The notes beneath the pieces are model-generated. The model made no database searches. It was given only the letters and a program-made list of their open reading frames with translations, and was not told where the DNA came from. Of a stretch of DNA of 64,000 nt, positions 12,357 through 24,504 are shown piece after piece. Each line of letters begins with the position of its first letter. Positions within the stretch are counted from its first letter, which is position 1. The translations under genes and the position numbers were made by a program. The stretch spans positions 49,376,758-49,440,757 of the forward strand of contig OX485805.1 of NCBI GenBank assembly GCA_950295325.1, given 5' to 3'. Origin of the DNA: Polytrichum commune. Its lineage: Eukaryota > Streptophyta > Polytrichopsida > Polytrichales > Polytrichaceae.

Positions 12357-12978
12357 TTGTAGAAATAGCTGTGAAATTGATTACTTAATGCATATAGAGT
12401 CTTTATGTTGGATGGATGCTTGTATACGATAATTCCCTCCCCCCTAAAGTTGATTGTTTGTAATCAAGATTCTGAAACCCTGATTGTAAATTTGATTAAC
12501 AGGTGGATCGTCCTTTTCTCCTTCTACAGACACTGACGAACTTGATGAAAGTACTCCCTCGCCACAAACATCAAACACAATGAAGAAAAGGAAGCGTCTA
12601 CCCCGTCCAGTTGATAGCCTTGTTACTATCCTTGAGCGTGATTACGATGCGAACCGGCAAGTTATGCTCGAGTGTGAAGAACGTCGTGATGTACGTCACA
12701 GGGAGGTTCTGCAAGCGAACCGTGAAGCATTAGACCGGCAGCTAGAGTCACAGGAACGAATTGCAACTGGGTATGCTACCGTCTTCCTTGGAATTGTTGA
12801 TGCTCTACGAGGAGTAGCACGTACATCCAATTAGTAGTTGTAATGCACACCTTGGGCTTCATTTCTGCTGCAGTAGCAACGTTCACAACATGTTGTTTCA
12901 ATGTAAATGTGGAATGTGATCTTTGTTTCTTTAGAATAAAAGCATTGCATGATTCCTGAAGAAGCTGTGTAACATAGC

Positions 12979-13704
12979 ATGAGCCTTCCTCAACAGAAAC
13001 CCTCGTCAGTCCAAACCAGAGACAAGATTTGGGCAAATCCGGAAGATAAACTCCTGATACAAGCCCATGGCGCCCCTTACCGCAGGAAAAAGGAGAGTTG
13101 GACGGATATTGCATCGAACATTCCCGGGAGAACCGGAGATCAACGTCGATTGCGGTGGGATGCACTCCTTAGAAATTACAGAAAAGAGCAGCTCAACCAT
13201 GGGAGAAGCGAAGAAGAGTACTTTGAGGATTTGTTGTCTGGTAGAATTTCTTGCGGCCAAGCAGAATCGAGCCAAAGGGATCACCTCCAAGGACGAGAGG
13301 GGTAGAGCTGGAAGAAGAGGAAAACCCTCTAGAGCGATGTGGCTCAGGACTCTGATTGCAAACGAGAGAGATTATTTGAAGTCCATGAAACAACTTCAAT
13401 CTTCCAATTTGCACAGCGCACCTTCAAAATGCAGGAGAGAAATTTGGAGCTGAAGGAGCTAAAGTACACTCTCATGGCTACCACACCAGATCCCTCAAAA
13501 CTATTACACAGGCGAGGAGCGGGGAAGCGAATGATATCCCAGGTTCTTCTACATGTTGGAGAAGAAGCGCCCAAACCAGATCCCTTAAAACTATTACACA
13601 GGCGAGGAGCGGGGAAGCGAATGATATCCCTGGTTCTTCTACATGCTGGAGAAGAAGCGCCCAAACCCTCTCACGATGAGTTAAGGTTTGCGAGGTTGAT
13701 CTAG
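12979..13704 (+). pseudogene. Myb/SANT-like gene copy A, broken
   Basis: Matches the main exon of the gene at 18653-20794: a Myb/SANT-like helix segment (WANPEDKLLIQAHG, SWTDIASNIPGRTGDQ, LRWDALLRNY), then a basic and glutamine-rich tail. Its first three exons are absent. A TAG at 13303-13305 interrupts the frame where the intact relative has GAG, and another in-frame TAG follows near 13330. Beyond these the same frame stays open to 13704 with recognisable similarity (RERLFEVHET). The end is unusual: a 90-bp direct duplication encodes the same 30-residue block twice. A truncated, decayed duplicate lying 145 bp after the trihelix pseudogene. Confidence 0.65.
13487..13666. repeat. 90-bp direct duplication, two copies
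   Basis: Two near-identical 90-bp units (PDP(S/L)KLLHRRGAGKRM... in translation). The period is a multiple of three, so the frame is kept. Confidence 0.8.
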
Positions 13705-13989
13705 TGCTACCAAACCCTACTGGCGCGCCAGTCCGAAGAAGCTCTCTCTGTTGGGACTTGGGACTGTGACCCAGCCCTCAGGAGGAGGAAGACCGAGGAC
13801 TCCGAGAAGGCCGAGGGTCCGAGGAGCGAGGATCGAGAAACTGATATAACTCATCCACATGGCTCGAAAAAAATGAGTAATGTTCCTTGTTTTCTTCCGG
13901 GCGAGGTGGGGGGATCCGTGTCACTTTGGCTCTTTCCACTCCACATGCCTCGAAGTTTAGCACACGTCTCGAAGTTGAGCACATGCCTT

Positions 13990-14142
13990 GAGCAGAGGCT
14001 TTCGAACATCTGATTGTTATATTCCAAGTGAACGGTGGGTCCACATGCCTCAAAGTTGAGCACATGCCTGAGCACATGCCTCGAAGTTGAGCAGAGGCTT
14101 TCGAACATCTGATTGTTATATTCCAAGTGAACGGTGGGTGCC
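13990..14142. repeat. ~99-bp tandem duplication
   Basis: GAGCAGAGGCTTTCGAAC and the following ~50 bp recur about 99 bp apart. Shorter CACATGCCTCGAAGTTGAG units lie between and upstream. Non-coding. Confidence 0.7.
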
Positions 14143-14439
14143 GAGTAATGTTATGGATGAAATTTGTTGAAAAGTCTCATGGGTTGTGTAGTAGTGTCAA
14201 ACGTACAACTGAGTCTTGTGTTACCTCTTCATAAAGGTGGACTTATCGATTTGGAGAACGTGGATCCTTCAATTTGGAAGATGTGGACCATTTTCTAGAT
14301 TTCAAAGGTGTGCCCAGTCAATTTTTGATGGCATTTAGAAATTCTAATCTTGTGGACAGATTGTTTTGTTCATACATGTCAAGGAACTGAAGATACGAGG
14401 ACTGATTGGTTTGCATATCCCAAGTAATTGACAATATGG

Positions 14440-14680
14440 TTGTAATTGCCCCAAATACTAATGTGCTTGCACTGTTCATGTTTTTGCACTTCTTATAGTA
14501 AGTTTACGAATAGTAATATCCACAAATATCAATGTGCATGCACAGTTTGTGTTTTTGCATAGTCAAGTCCCACAAATACTAATGTGCTTGCACAATTTAC
14601 GTTTTTGCACTTCTTGTTACAAATAGTAATGTCCACAAATACCAATGTGCTTACATGGTTTGCACTTCTTATTAGTAAGT
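14440..14680. repeat. Irregular ~65-bp minisatellite
   Basis: Four degenerate units containing CACAAATA(C/T)(T/C)AATGTGC and TTTTTGCA. No coding potential. Confidence 0.55.
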
Positions 14681-14744
14681 TTATGAGAACCATCATCCCA
14701 ACTTATTTTTCATTCGACCACATGCCAAAGTTTGAAATATTTTA

Positions 14745-14975
14745 CATCCTAACAATTCTGTAATGGATGATTGAAATTTGGATGTAAAATTACGTAGTAC
14801 TAAGTGACAATAATCGCAAAACTGTAAATTCAATAATGCCCAAATGTTTTTACAAGGAATGACAAATAATGGTAGATTTACATTTAGTGTTGGTAACACT
14901 ACATGTGTGGTTTACAATTATTATTTAGCAAGACAAAAAGAAATGGTGACACCAATACGATGTTTACTGTACGTA
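14745..14975 (+). repeat. Dispersed repeat, inverted partner at 9185-9400
   Basis: Opposite-orientation copy of the block at 9185-9400. The two copies are 5.3 kb apart and frame the MITE/trihelix cluster, but no shared terminal duplication shows they once formed a single element. Confidence 0.6.
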
Positions 14976-16000
14976 TGCCACAGTTATCCGTAGTCCTTAT
15001 TACAAGTGCCGTTGTGAGTATTTGTAAGAATGACGAATTTTGTTGGCAAAATTGATTCAGTAATTGTGAGAGTCCATCCACCTATACATGGGTAGTAGTT
15101 CGGATTGTCTCTCTTCCATAATTTCCCAGCGATCAAATTTGAGCAGTTGTTTTTGGTGTTGTGGCCTACAACCCCCATATTAAACTGCATGACCTTTCAA
15201 GCATTTCAATTTGAAACTCTGTTATCGGCTGACAATCATGGAGAACCTTCAAGTAATCGAAGCATTGCAGTAAACAGCCGATTGATAACAATACAAGTTA
15301 AGATAGCAGCCAACTAAATACTCTAGAACAAGTTATTGAATAGAGCAACTCCATGTTGTTCTTTCACCATCTCCTACACCGACACACAACTAGAGGATAC
15401 CACTTCTTCAGTCCAGCAAAGAGAGCTCAATCATTCGAAGCTTCACGTCAACTTGTACCATCTTGTCCCTCTCGAATTGAATTAAAAGTGGAATGTATCC
15501 GTGCCGTTTGAGTGTAAACTCCACCCTATTCATCTTTTCTAACCTCCTCACTTGTTTAAAAATTGCAGTACTGACTGGGCTCTGAGAATACTCCTACACT
15601 ACAGAATCTTGAATGACAGACCTAAAAGGTAAGGAATGGATTCTACATGGATTGCAGTCAAATACGTTCAGTGCTGCGGTTAGACTACAATCTTACCAAG
15701 GTATCTAGAACCGATTGATTCTGTTCACTACTTTGGGACGCATCCATGAGAGCTGATCCGAAAACAACACCTGTTGCCTCTTTAAACTACAGTTGTCTCC
15801 GGAAACCACGGAGGCCCTTGAATGGGCCTTGGTGGCTCGACGGCCCGGATACCCGGATGCACCATGCTCGCGTCGTTCCATTACATCATCACGCGCGCGA
15901 CCACGAAAGCAGTGGCTCCCCTGACGCAGATCCCAACCCTATAATGCTTGGATGTGGTGGTTTTAGATTCATAAGCATTGTGCTGGGTTTTGCTATCAGT
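14976..16000. other. Intergenic, nothing recognised
   Basis: The end of this stretch is more GC-rich and leads into the tandem array. Open frames here lack family signatures. Confidence 0.4.
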
Positions 16001-16004
16001 GTAC

Positions 16005-17890
16005 AGTGCGATCAGTATTCAGTTGCTGCTCCGCCTCTCACTCCATCGTTCACCTGTGATGACTTCTTCTACGGAGTCCATCCCTGCCCTGTGTTACTCC
16101 TTGCTTACATCTGTAGGTTACAGTTCAGTTTGCCTGCATGGTGATGGTTTGCTTGACAAACTCTGTTAGAGGCCATCAATTGTACATGTGTTAGAGGAGG
16201 AGCAGCGTTAACGTTTTGCAAATTCGGTTCGTCGTGTTTATGAATTTATGAAGTCGATCTATATAGTGCGATCAGCATTCAGTTGCTGCTCCGCCTCTCA
16301 CTCCATCGTTCACCTGTTGTGGCTTGTTCTTCTACGGAGTCCATCCCTGCCCTGTGTTACTCCTTGCTTACATCTGTAGGTTACAGTTCAGTTTGCCTGC
16401 ATGGTAATGGTTTGCTTGACAAAGTCTGTTAGAGGCCATCAATTGTACATGTGTTAGAGGAGGAGCAGCGTTAACGTTTTGCAAATTCGGTTCGTCGTGT
16501 TTATGCAAAACTTGTTGGTGAAGCCAAACCTCGATTTCTCTGGATGGCTATGGCATGCTCGCCTTGGTAGTGCCAGTTTGACGACGGTTCTTGTCAATAG
16601 AAAGCTTGTATGCCGGATTTATGAAGTGAATATGTTTAGTGTGATCAGCATTCAGTTGCTGCTCCGCCTCTCGCTCCATCGTTCACCTGTTGTGGCTTGT
16701 TCTTCTACGGAGTCCATCCCTGCCATGTGTTACTCCTTGCTTACATCTGTAGGTTACAGTTCAGTTTGCCTGAATGGTGATGGTTTGCTTGACAAACTCT
16801 GTTAGAGGCCATCAATTGTACATGTGTTAGAGGAGGAGCAGCGTTAACGTTTTGCAAATTCGGTTCGTCGTGTTTATGAATTTATGAAGTCGATCTATAT
16901 AGTGCGATCAGCATTCAGTTGCTGCTCCGCCTCTCCCTCCATCGTTCACCTGTTGTGGCTTGTTCTTCTACGGAGTCCATCCCTGCCCTGTGTTACTCCT
17001 TGCTTACATCTGTAGGTTACAGTTCAGTTTGCCTGCATGGTAATGGTTTGCTTGACAAAGTCTGTTAGAGGCCATCAATTGTACATGTGTTAGAGGAGGA
17101 GCAGCGTTAACGTTTTGCAAATTCGGTTCGTCGTGTTTATGCAAAACTTGTTGGTGAAGCCAAACCTCGATTTCTCTGGATGGCTATGGCATGCTCGCCT
17201 TGGTAGTGCCAGTTTGACGACGGTTCTTGTCAATAGAAAGCTTGTATGCCGGATTTATGAAGTGAATATGTTTAGTGTGATCAGCATTCAGTTGCTGCTC
17301 CGCCTCTCGCTCCATCGTTCACCTGTTGTGGCTTGTTCTTCTACGGAGTCCATCCCTGCCATGTGTTACTCCTTGCTTACATCTGTAGGTTACAGTTCAG
17401 TTTGCCTGCATGGTGATGGTTTGCTTGACAAACTCTGTTAGAGGCCATCAATTGTACATGTGTTAGAGGAGGAGCAGCGTTAACGTTTTGCAAATTCGGT
17501 TCGTCGTGTTTATGAATTTATGAAGTCGATCTATATAGTGCGATCAGCATTCAGTTGCTGCTCCGCCTCTCGCTCCATCGTTCACCTGTTGTGGCTTGTT
17601 CTTCTACGGAGTCCATCCCTGCCATGTGTTACTCCTTGCTTACATCTGTAGGTTACAGTTCAGTTTGCCTGAATGATGATGGTTTGCTTGAGAAACTCTG
17701 TTAGAGGCCATCAATTGTGCATGTGTTAGAGGAGGAGCAGCGTTAACGTTTTGCAAATTCGGTTCGTCGTGTTTATGCAAAATTTGTTGGTGAAGCCAAA
17801 CCTCGATTTCTCTGGATGGCTATGGCATGCTCGCCTTGGTAGTGCCAGTTTGACGACGGTTCTTGTTAATAGAAAGCTTGGAAGCCGGAT
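16005..17890 (+). repeat. Higher-order tandem array, 636-bp period
   Basis: Short (~266 bp) and long (~370 bp) units alternate, giving a 636-bp higher-order period; the same landmark occurs at 16479, 17115 and 17751. All units share GATCAGCATTCAGTTGCTGC, TCTACGGAGTCCATCCCTGC and CAGCGTTAACGTTTTGCAAA. The long unit adds ~104 bp whose + frame gives LWHARLGSASL, reminiscent of the copia GAG-pre-integrase motif. Two successive long units encode 108-residue open frames that differ at one residue. Either a captured transposon piece amplified in tandem or a local satellite. I do not call a gene. Confidence 0.85.
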
Positions 17891-18344
17891 TTGTGCCTCC
17901 CCCCCGAAGAGACTACATAGCTGGTTTACATTTTTCACTTCTACGAAACAATTGGCCAAAAGTGTGGACACTGGACCTACAATCTCAATCCGACTCCGGA
18001 GGTAAACCGTTAGTTTGCACTTTGTGAGGAGTACCTCATCAAGGTCCACTGTCCACACTTTAGGTTGAAGAACCTCAATGCCCCTGATTTGGATGACATT
18101 TCCTTTTGAGCATATGGTGTATCATTTACCTTTTCTTTATATTCTGTGTGCATTCGGAGCTTCGGTACATAGCTAAACCTAACTTCTCTATTAATCGTGC
18201 GGTATACAAAATTGATGATGCATTTGTCGTGTTGTACAGAGTCTTCCACACTTCTTACTCGTCGACGAAGCATAAATCGGCTCGAGAACGTCAATCACGC
18301 ACGTTGCCTTGGCATCATTTGTTTGCAAAGACTTTCCGCGACCT

Positions 18345-21300
18345 AGAAACTAGCAGTAGAAACTAGAACTGATCGGCCGTGCTTCGACTCGTCAACTCAA
18401 GATGTCACGTCACTCGCACCGTCCCGCTGCCGACAACTTCGACGTGGCAGGATTGGGCCCCACCTCGAGGTTTCATCCATTTTCCAAATGCTCCAAGAGT
18501 TATCCTAAGCATTAAGAACCTCTAATTCCATCCTTGTTCATCCTTCACCATTGCTCAATCGGGTCTGACATTATAGCCTGCTCAATTTCGATTTCCTATG
18601 GTCTGAATTTATCGGCCATAATCTCTCATGCAGAAGTAGGGCAAATCAGCGGATGGGACAACGACAGGGCCCAGGGCGGCCTCCAACAATGCAGGTCCGA
18701 CCGCATCATCCGATATGCATGTGAGTTTTCGGATTTCCACTATGGTGAGCAGGAATGATCTAGAATTGAGAAGAGCAGAATCTGTTGGCCTGTGTTCTGG
18801 AAGTGGAAATTAATTTGAGTCGTCGTCAAAAATTATCAATCAGCTAGAGGCTTTCAGAACTTTGTTGGCAGAGTAGTATGGGAAACCCGAAAGATGTGTA
18901 TTAGGTTTTACTAGAACACAAGAGAGAAAGAGTTGTACAGAGGTACCGTCCACATGTATGTCAATCACGACGGTGTGCATATTGCCATGTCTTGAGGTAT
19001 ACGTGGATGCTGCTTTTTGCTAACGACCTATAACTTACAATTGATTTTGATTAGGAGGAGATACTTGGGCCGTTGAGTCGTTTGTGTCCTCAGCCTATGA
19101 AAGTTTGTGATCGAATTTCTAACTATATCTCTGTTTATTTAGTACTCGAACAGGGGAAAATTCAGAGCAGAGGCAAGAGCAGCGCTGGCTGCTGATGGAG
19201 ATGGGACTTAATTCCTTGGAGGTTCCTGGTGCAGAGGATGTTCCTTTGAATAAGTTGAGCAAACAAGACCGTGGTGAAGGTATCGCCATGATTTATACCA
19301 CTCTCTTGTATTTCGTGGGTGCAAACTGCTTCTATTCATTCCAAATCATTTTGTTGCGGCCATAAATACTCCAGGCTGTGATTGTTTGCTGCGATGTAGT
19401 ATTTCACAATAACTTTAAAAGCACCATGACATGAACAATGTCTTCTGGCATCTCAATATTCTGTGGTTAACTTGACTTCCCACAGATCACAGACGGATTG
19501 GAGATTTTTTACCTGATATTTTTAACCCGTCTTAACTGTTTCTACTTGTGAGATTATCACACCTTGGCATTTCTGTGCTTGGCAGGTGAACGGTCTGAGC
19601 AGAGAGATCAGACGGAATTGTCAATTCCAACTTCAAAGAATACCAGCAGGCGAGCTCAGGCATCTCCATCCTACCATCAACTACGTCGTGGTGAAACGGA
19701 CATTTCAAGTGATGAGGTAGGGATGACAACCTCGCTTGCTCTAAATCTTGTTGTTGGTATGTGTTGGTACGTGTTGGTTTGTGTGTGGAATTTGATACTT
19801 CTTTCAAGTTTTTCTCCTAATCTAGGGAACCCTTAATTATGATCAATGTTAGGTAGACATAATGATTGATACTGATTCATGGGTGAATGTTATATTAATG
19901 TGAAGGCTGATGCGGAAATGTGCACTGGAATAATATTTGCTCCACCGACTCATGAGCATGGGAGGAATGCGAGTAGCATGAGCCTTCCTCCACAGAACCC
20001 CTCATCAGTCCAAAGCAGAGGCAAGAATTGGACCAATCCGGAAGATATACTACTGATACAAGCCCATGGCGGCCCTTACCCCATGAAAAAGAAGAGTTGG
20101 ACGGATATTGCATCGAACATTCCCTGGAGAACCGGAGATCAATGTCGATTGCGGTGGGACACACTTCTTAGAAATTACAGAAAAGTTCACTTCAATCAAG
20201 GAAGAACCAAGGAAGAGTACTTTGAGGATTTGTTGTCTGGAAGAATTTCTTGTGGCCAAGGAAAATTGAGCCAAAGGGATCACCTCCAAGAACGAGCGGG
20301 GGAGAGCCGGAAGAAGAGGAAAACCGTAGAGAGCGATGTGGCTCAGGACTGTCATTGCAAACGAGAGAGATTATTTGAAGTCCATGAAACAAATTCAATC
20401 TTACAATTAGCACAGCGCTTCCTCAAAATACAGGAGAGAAATTTGCAGCTGAAGGAGTTAAAGTATGAAAGGAAAACTTCTGGGGCTGAGCCAGCAACAA
20501 GTCAAGGTAATCTCCCTCATCCACAATGGCCAATATACGCTTAATATACCAGAAGCACATTTCACACTTTGGACGAGTCTCTATTGTTGAGTTGCACCAT
20601 CTGATTGGACTATTTATGCTTTTGTTGTCTCAGATGATGGGTTAAGAGCTGCAGAGGTTGGCACTGCACATTGGTCAAGTGGACAAACGAATTCTGGGGT
20701 GCCTTTTCATCAGGAACCTGTTAGCCAACTAATTGGAGATTTCCGTTATCTGGGTTGTGAAGGTGTACCTCAGTCGAATTTCAATGGCATTTAAAAATTC
20801 TAATTTTGTTAAGTAGTTTTGTTTGTACATATTAAGGAACAGAAGGTATAAGGCAGTGCATAACCAGCTCTGCTTGCACAGTTTATGTTTTTGCACAGTT
20901 CAATGTCCCACTGAGCAGGAAAACCACATTTAGGTGGTTGAGAATCATTAGATTAGTTGGGGCACCCCATGCCACCGTATTCCCATCCTTTGTGGATCAG
21001 GAAGGGCTTTCCTTCTCGATTTTCTGTGGCATTGGGGTAGTGTACAGCTTGTTGGAATTCACAGCGCTTTAAAGCTGCATCAGGAGTAGAGGATGTAGCA
21101 AGCAGTCTGTGGACTTAGCTTTCTTTCAGCTTAGGAAGCCTGAGAAGGCTCACATGAATGGAACATATTATATCTGGTTGACAGCAGAGTACAATGAAAT
21201 TTAACATTCTTTCAAGCGTGGATTGTAGTATCTACTTTCGTTTAGCAAGTGATGTATCAAAATGGTGACTCTTTTGGTGCTTGTAAAGTTTCAATCGTCA

Positions 21301-21409
21301 AATCAATTTCATGCTCAGATCGGATGGGTGTCAGTTCCTATGTAGTGACCTTTTGCAGATTGTGTGAACAATAGAATAAAGATTTCCCCACAATGGACCC
21401 CAGGTTCCT
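18345..21409 (+). repeat. 3-kb segmental duplication, copy 1
   Basis: Colinear with 28045-31142. The shared part starts near CTAGCAGTAGAAACTAGAAC and ends at CACAATGGACCCCAGGTTCC. It covers a complete Myb/SANT-like gene with upstream and downstream DNA. Introns have diverged more than exons. Confidence 0.85.
18653..20794 (+). CDS. Myb/SANT-like DNA-binding protein (copy B, apparently intact)
   Basis: Five exons, 18653-18720, 19143-19279, 19586-19716, 19906-20506 and 20634-20794, join with matching phases into 365 aa. The N-terminus is low-complexity (Gln/Arg/Pro, then Glu/Gln-rich). The Myb/SANT-like helix-turn-helix region in exon 4 reads NWTNPEDILLIQAHG, SWTDIASNIPWRTGDQ, LRWDTLLRNYRK. A basic KKRK stretch and a Gln/Leu-rich tail follow. 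Such proteins are nuclear DNA-binding factors, and relatives accompany PIF/Harbinger transposons in plants; no Harbinger transposase is visible here. The ATG at 18653 was chosen because its exon phase fits the next exon; the copy at 28 kb lacks this ATG. Targets are unknown. Confidence 0.7.
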
Positions 21410-22110
21410 CTTGATGCTAAACATCATGCATCCTTGTTGTCTAGTTTCTTATTTAAGAACTCTTTACATCTGGGTGTTAAATGAAATGATTAGTTTTCAA
21501 AAGTTAGTAGGAAATTTAGATAAGATGACAGTTGATAACTTGGGTAGGCAACACCAAAGATCTTTGAACTCCTATTTCAAGAGTTCTTGAGAATATTTGT
21601 ATTTGTTTGGAGACCTAAGCTATTATTTCATACCATCTACATTGCTGAAGCTCGTTGTATATATGTTTAAGCTCGTATTACTTATGTTCTCATATTCCCT
21701 CGATAATACGACAACTTTACGCAATTTGGCATATCAATGAGAAGATGACACCTCGATGATACGGCTTTCTTGTGTGTTTCCCAAACGTGTCATACTAAAG
21801 AGTAACATAATGGACAACAGCAACATAAACGACTGAATCCTGTGCAGAATTCCCAATCATATGGATGGATACTAAAGAGTAACATAATGGACAACAGTAA
21901 CATAAACGACTGAATCCTGTGCAGAATTCCCAACCATATGGATGGATAGCTTTGACCAAATATTCGGCCTCAACCAAAAATCGTTTGCCGGTCATGTTAA
22001 AACACGTACTTGTGGCTGTCGATGAAAGTGGCGGCACTGACGGTGGCACCACCAGTTTTTCGCAATTCATAGGTTTATAATAATACTCAGTTTATGATAA
22101 ACAACCAGAA
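21408..22110 (+). repeat. Dispersed repeat, copy 1 (partner 34942-35565)
   Basis: Starts exactly at CTTGATGCTAAACATCATGC, where similarity to the 28-31 kb duplication ends, and is colinear with 34942-35565. It includes a local duplication of GAATCCTGTGCAGAATTCCC at 21836 and 21912, and a CTCGATAATACGACA motif like pogo-type MITE ends. Non-coding. Confidence 0.7.
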
Positions 22111-22821
22111 ATGCAGTTAAGTAATGCAACCAGAAATACAGACATAGTCAGAATACAAAGTATATACAGATTGCAGTTAGTACTGTATCAAGAAATACAT
22201 ACAAATATATGTATGTATGTAGACATGGTAGTGTATATATTTAGACCTTATATATATATAGAAGTACAGACAGATATTGAAGGAAAATACACAGTATATC
22301 TGTTAGTATAGACAGAATATAGATCAGAAACAGAAAATGCACATAGAAATGACAGGGTCAGTATATATATATACAGCAAGTGTATATATATATATCAGGA
22401 AGATATACTGAATTTATACAGTATATTCAGTATCAACAGTTAGTTAATCAAACTTCAAGCAATCAAAATAGGAATTAGAAAGTTATACAGAAGGTAGGAA
22501 AAAAACTGACCTGGATTAAGCAAACTCAAAAGAGTTTAAGCAAAACAGGGCATGGTTAGTAAGAAAGAAACAGAACAGATTAAGCAAAGTAATGTTGTTC
22601 TTAAGTGAAATTGGTTAAGGTAAGTAGAACAGACCTTAATTATAAGCAGAGAGGGTTAGTAAAGCAAAACATATTAACATAACCTGGGTTAGGCCAAAAA
22701 ACAGGAGATTAGTATAAGAGTTTTTATATATTTAAACTATATATATATAAAGAGTCAAAGTAATACAAATCAGAAACACATGCATATTAATGCAATCTCT
22801 TGCAAAGCTCCACAGCCAAGC

Positions 22822-22912
22822 CAGTGATCGGGGAGATTTTTGGGCATGCATATATAATTGGTTGAGATCATCCGAATGTTTATATATGCATGCCGGTTCT
22901 CCCCGATCATTG
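22822..22912. mobile_element. Short hAT-type MITE (91 bp)
   Basis: Ends CAGTGATCGGGGAGA and TCTCCCCGATCATTG. Flanked by AGCCAAGC (22814-22821) and AACCAAGC (22913-22920), a 7/8 match to an 8-bp target duplication. The centre is an AT-rich near-palindrome around TGCATGC/GCATGC. An internally deleted form of the 231-bp copy at 35770-36000. Confidence 0.75.
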
Positions 22913-22926
22913 AACCAAGCCATATA

Positions 22927-24357
22927 CACCCTAACCTTGATAATGTCACACCCTCCGTTTCACCAAAAAGTGTGATATAAACAAGGTGTGACATACTTGA
23001 TAATGTCATATTTTGTGCATAATGTGATATTATCAAAAAATATGTAGAAAATCAAATTATAATTATAATTTTTTTTTAAATAACAAATACGAGACTTCAA
23101 TGTTTTTGAATGTAAAATCTAATTCAAAATTGTGAATAACAACAAGAGCACATCATAATGTGTCATTAAGATCAGGTAAAGACCTCTCACTAGAGACAAA
23201 GAAGCTTCTAATGTCACATTGTTTTGTTAATGTTAAATGTGCAACACCAATTCTAATGAGTTTGTCATGGATTTTTTCCATTTCTAACAACTCATGAGTG
23301 CTGAAAATCTGAGAACCTTGGCTAGCCATAAAATTCAAAACATCTTTAGCATATTTTTGTGCATCGCTTAGCTTCACTACTTTAGACTCATCATCACTGC
23401 TATCAACAATCAATGGGTCCACTTCCATGGAATCAAGAACCTGTTCGCCATCTTGCACTAATTGCACAAGCTCCTCAGTAGAAAATTCCACCTCAAAATC
23501 ATCTTCACCTTCCATGTTTATGTAACTCCAAAGGACAAAGCTTTTCTACAGGCTTGCCTTCAACATCCAAACCCAAATTTAATGCGGCGACGAGTCTACC
23601 CAATTCCAAAGTTGCTTCCTCCATTTTGGACTTCATACGTTCATCAAGATTGTTTATATCTGCATTCCACTCTGCATGCAATATGGCGGACTTTCTCCAA
23701 CAATTTCTAATGGTTTGATCATCTAATTCATGCCATGCCGCCACACACCATAGCATAGCTTGAAATACATCAACATTCAATTTCCCCAAATCTTCATTTG
23801 AGTTGTTATCAATTTGTTGCAAAGTCCAGGCAACAAGCTTGCGCTTATAACACATTTTGAATGTTGCAATCACTCCTTGATCCAAAGGCTGAACAACTGA
23901 AGTCACATTTGGTGGAAGGAACAAGATAGTGATATGGGAGAGTACAAAAGCATTAAATCCATCTATAACTTTCTTGACCTCACCATGAATATCATGGCTT
24001 CCTGCATTATCCATAATAATGCAAATCATTCTGTAATTACATAATCCATAATTACACAAGGCATCCCACTATGCCGAAAGCATTGCATGAGAGCTCATTC
24101 AATGACCCCCAATATGCTTTGCTTTAGCCCATGCTCACCCATGAACAATAATATCGAACCCATGCCCACCCATACAATCCATCCATACTTGATATTATCA
24201 CATTTACACTACGGATTTTGAAAAAAAATAGTGGCATTATCAAGGGTGATAGGGATAATAACGAGGGAGTTTTACACTATGAAAATCGGTTTCAAACTTT
24301 TAGGTGACAATATCAAGGTGTTCTATTAACAAGGGTGACATTATCAAGGTTAGGCTG
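22927..24357 (-). mobile_element. Pogo/Tigger-like DNA transposon remnant with both ends
   Basis: Terminal inverted repeats of about 27 bp share CCTAACCTTGATAATGTCAC, and a TA dinucleotide flanks each side (22925-22926, 24358-24359), as expected for Tc1/mariner-pogo elements. TTGATAATGTCA-type repeats recur subterminally. The interior carries only the C-terminal part of a DDE transposase, so it is 1431 bp and non-autonomous. It lies 14 bp from a hAT MITE. Confidence 0.8.
23153..24059 (-). pseudogene. Pogo/Tigger (CENP-B-like) DDE transposase fragment
   Basis: Read leftward, the first part (24059-23505) carries the DDE_1 signature MDNAGSH ... ITILFLPPNVTSVVQPLDQG followed by FK.CYKRKL, which holds the second catalytic Asp and the typical pogo C-terminal region. 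The second part (23515-23153), overlapping in a different frame, encodes an acidic tail (VEFSTEELVQLV...). The N-terminal DNA-binding domains and first catalytic Asp are missing, and a frameshift separates the two parts. Not functional. Confidence 0.8.
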
Positions 24358-24504
24358 TAGTCCATCACGCATCACGAGGTTTGCTTACTCATCACGAGGC
24401 CCTGACAACAGTGACACCTCCCCAGACGCCGCGAAAGTGGACAACTAATGATCAGTGCGCGCGCAAACTGAATATTATCATACACTCAGTTTATAATCAT
24501 GTCC

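Larger units (their letters stand above)
11358..12834 (+). pseudogene. Trihelix/Myb-SANT-like gene with an internal stop
   Basis: The first exon encodes a Trp-rich DNA-binding segment (DRWTLIEDMLWEEG ... CKVEWEKL ... TYWQMP ... NFHRSLYDALMQWYG) typical of plant trihelix/Myb-SANT-like factors. An in-frame TAA at 11601-11603 falls inside the domain, where CAA (Gln) would continue it. The C-terminal exon starts after the CAG ending at 12502 and runs to a TAG at 12832-12834, encoding a charged, coiled-coil-like tail (RPVDSLVTILERDY...). The intron is enlarged by a 219-bp tandem duplication and two hAT MITE copies. The frame matches on both sides of the stop, so this is a recently disabled gene or a sequence difference. 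Targets are unknown. Confidence 0.65.

Noticed and set aside
15746-16144. 132-codon open frame
   Set aside because: No family signature; its end runs into the tandem repeat.
16479-17441. Two 108-residue open frames as genes
   Set aside because: They coincide with tandem repeat units and are nearly identical because the DNA repeats; no start context or family beyond a short copia-like motif.
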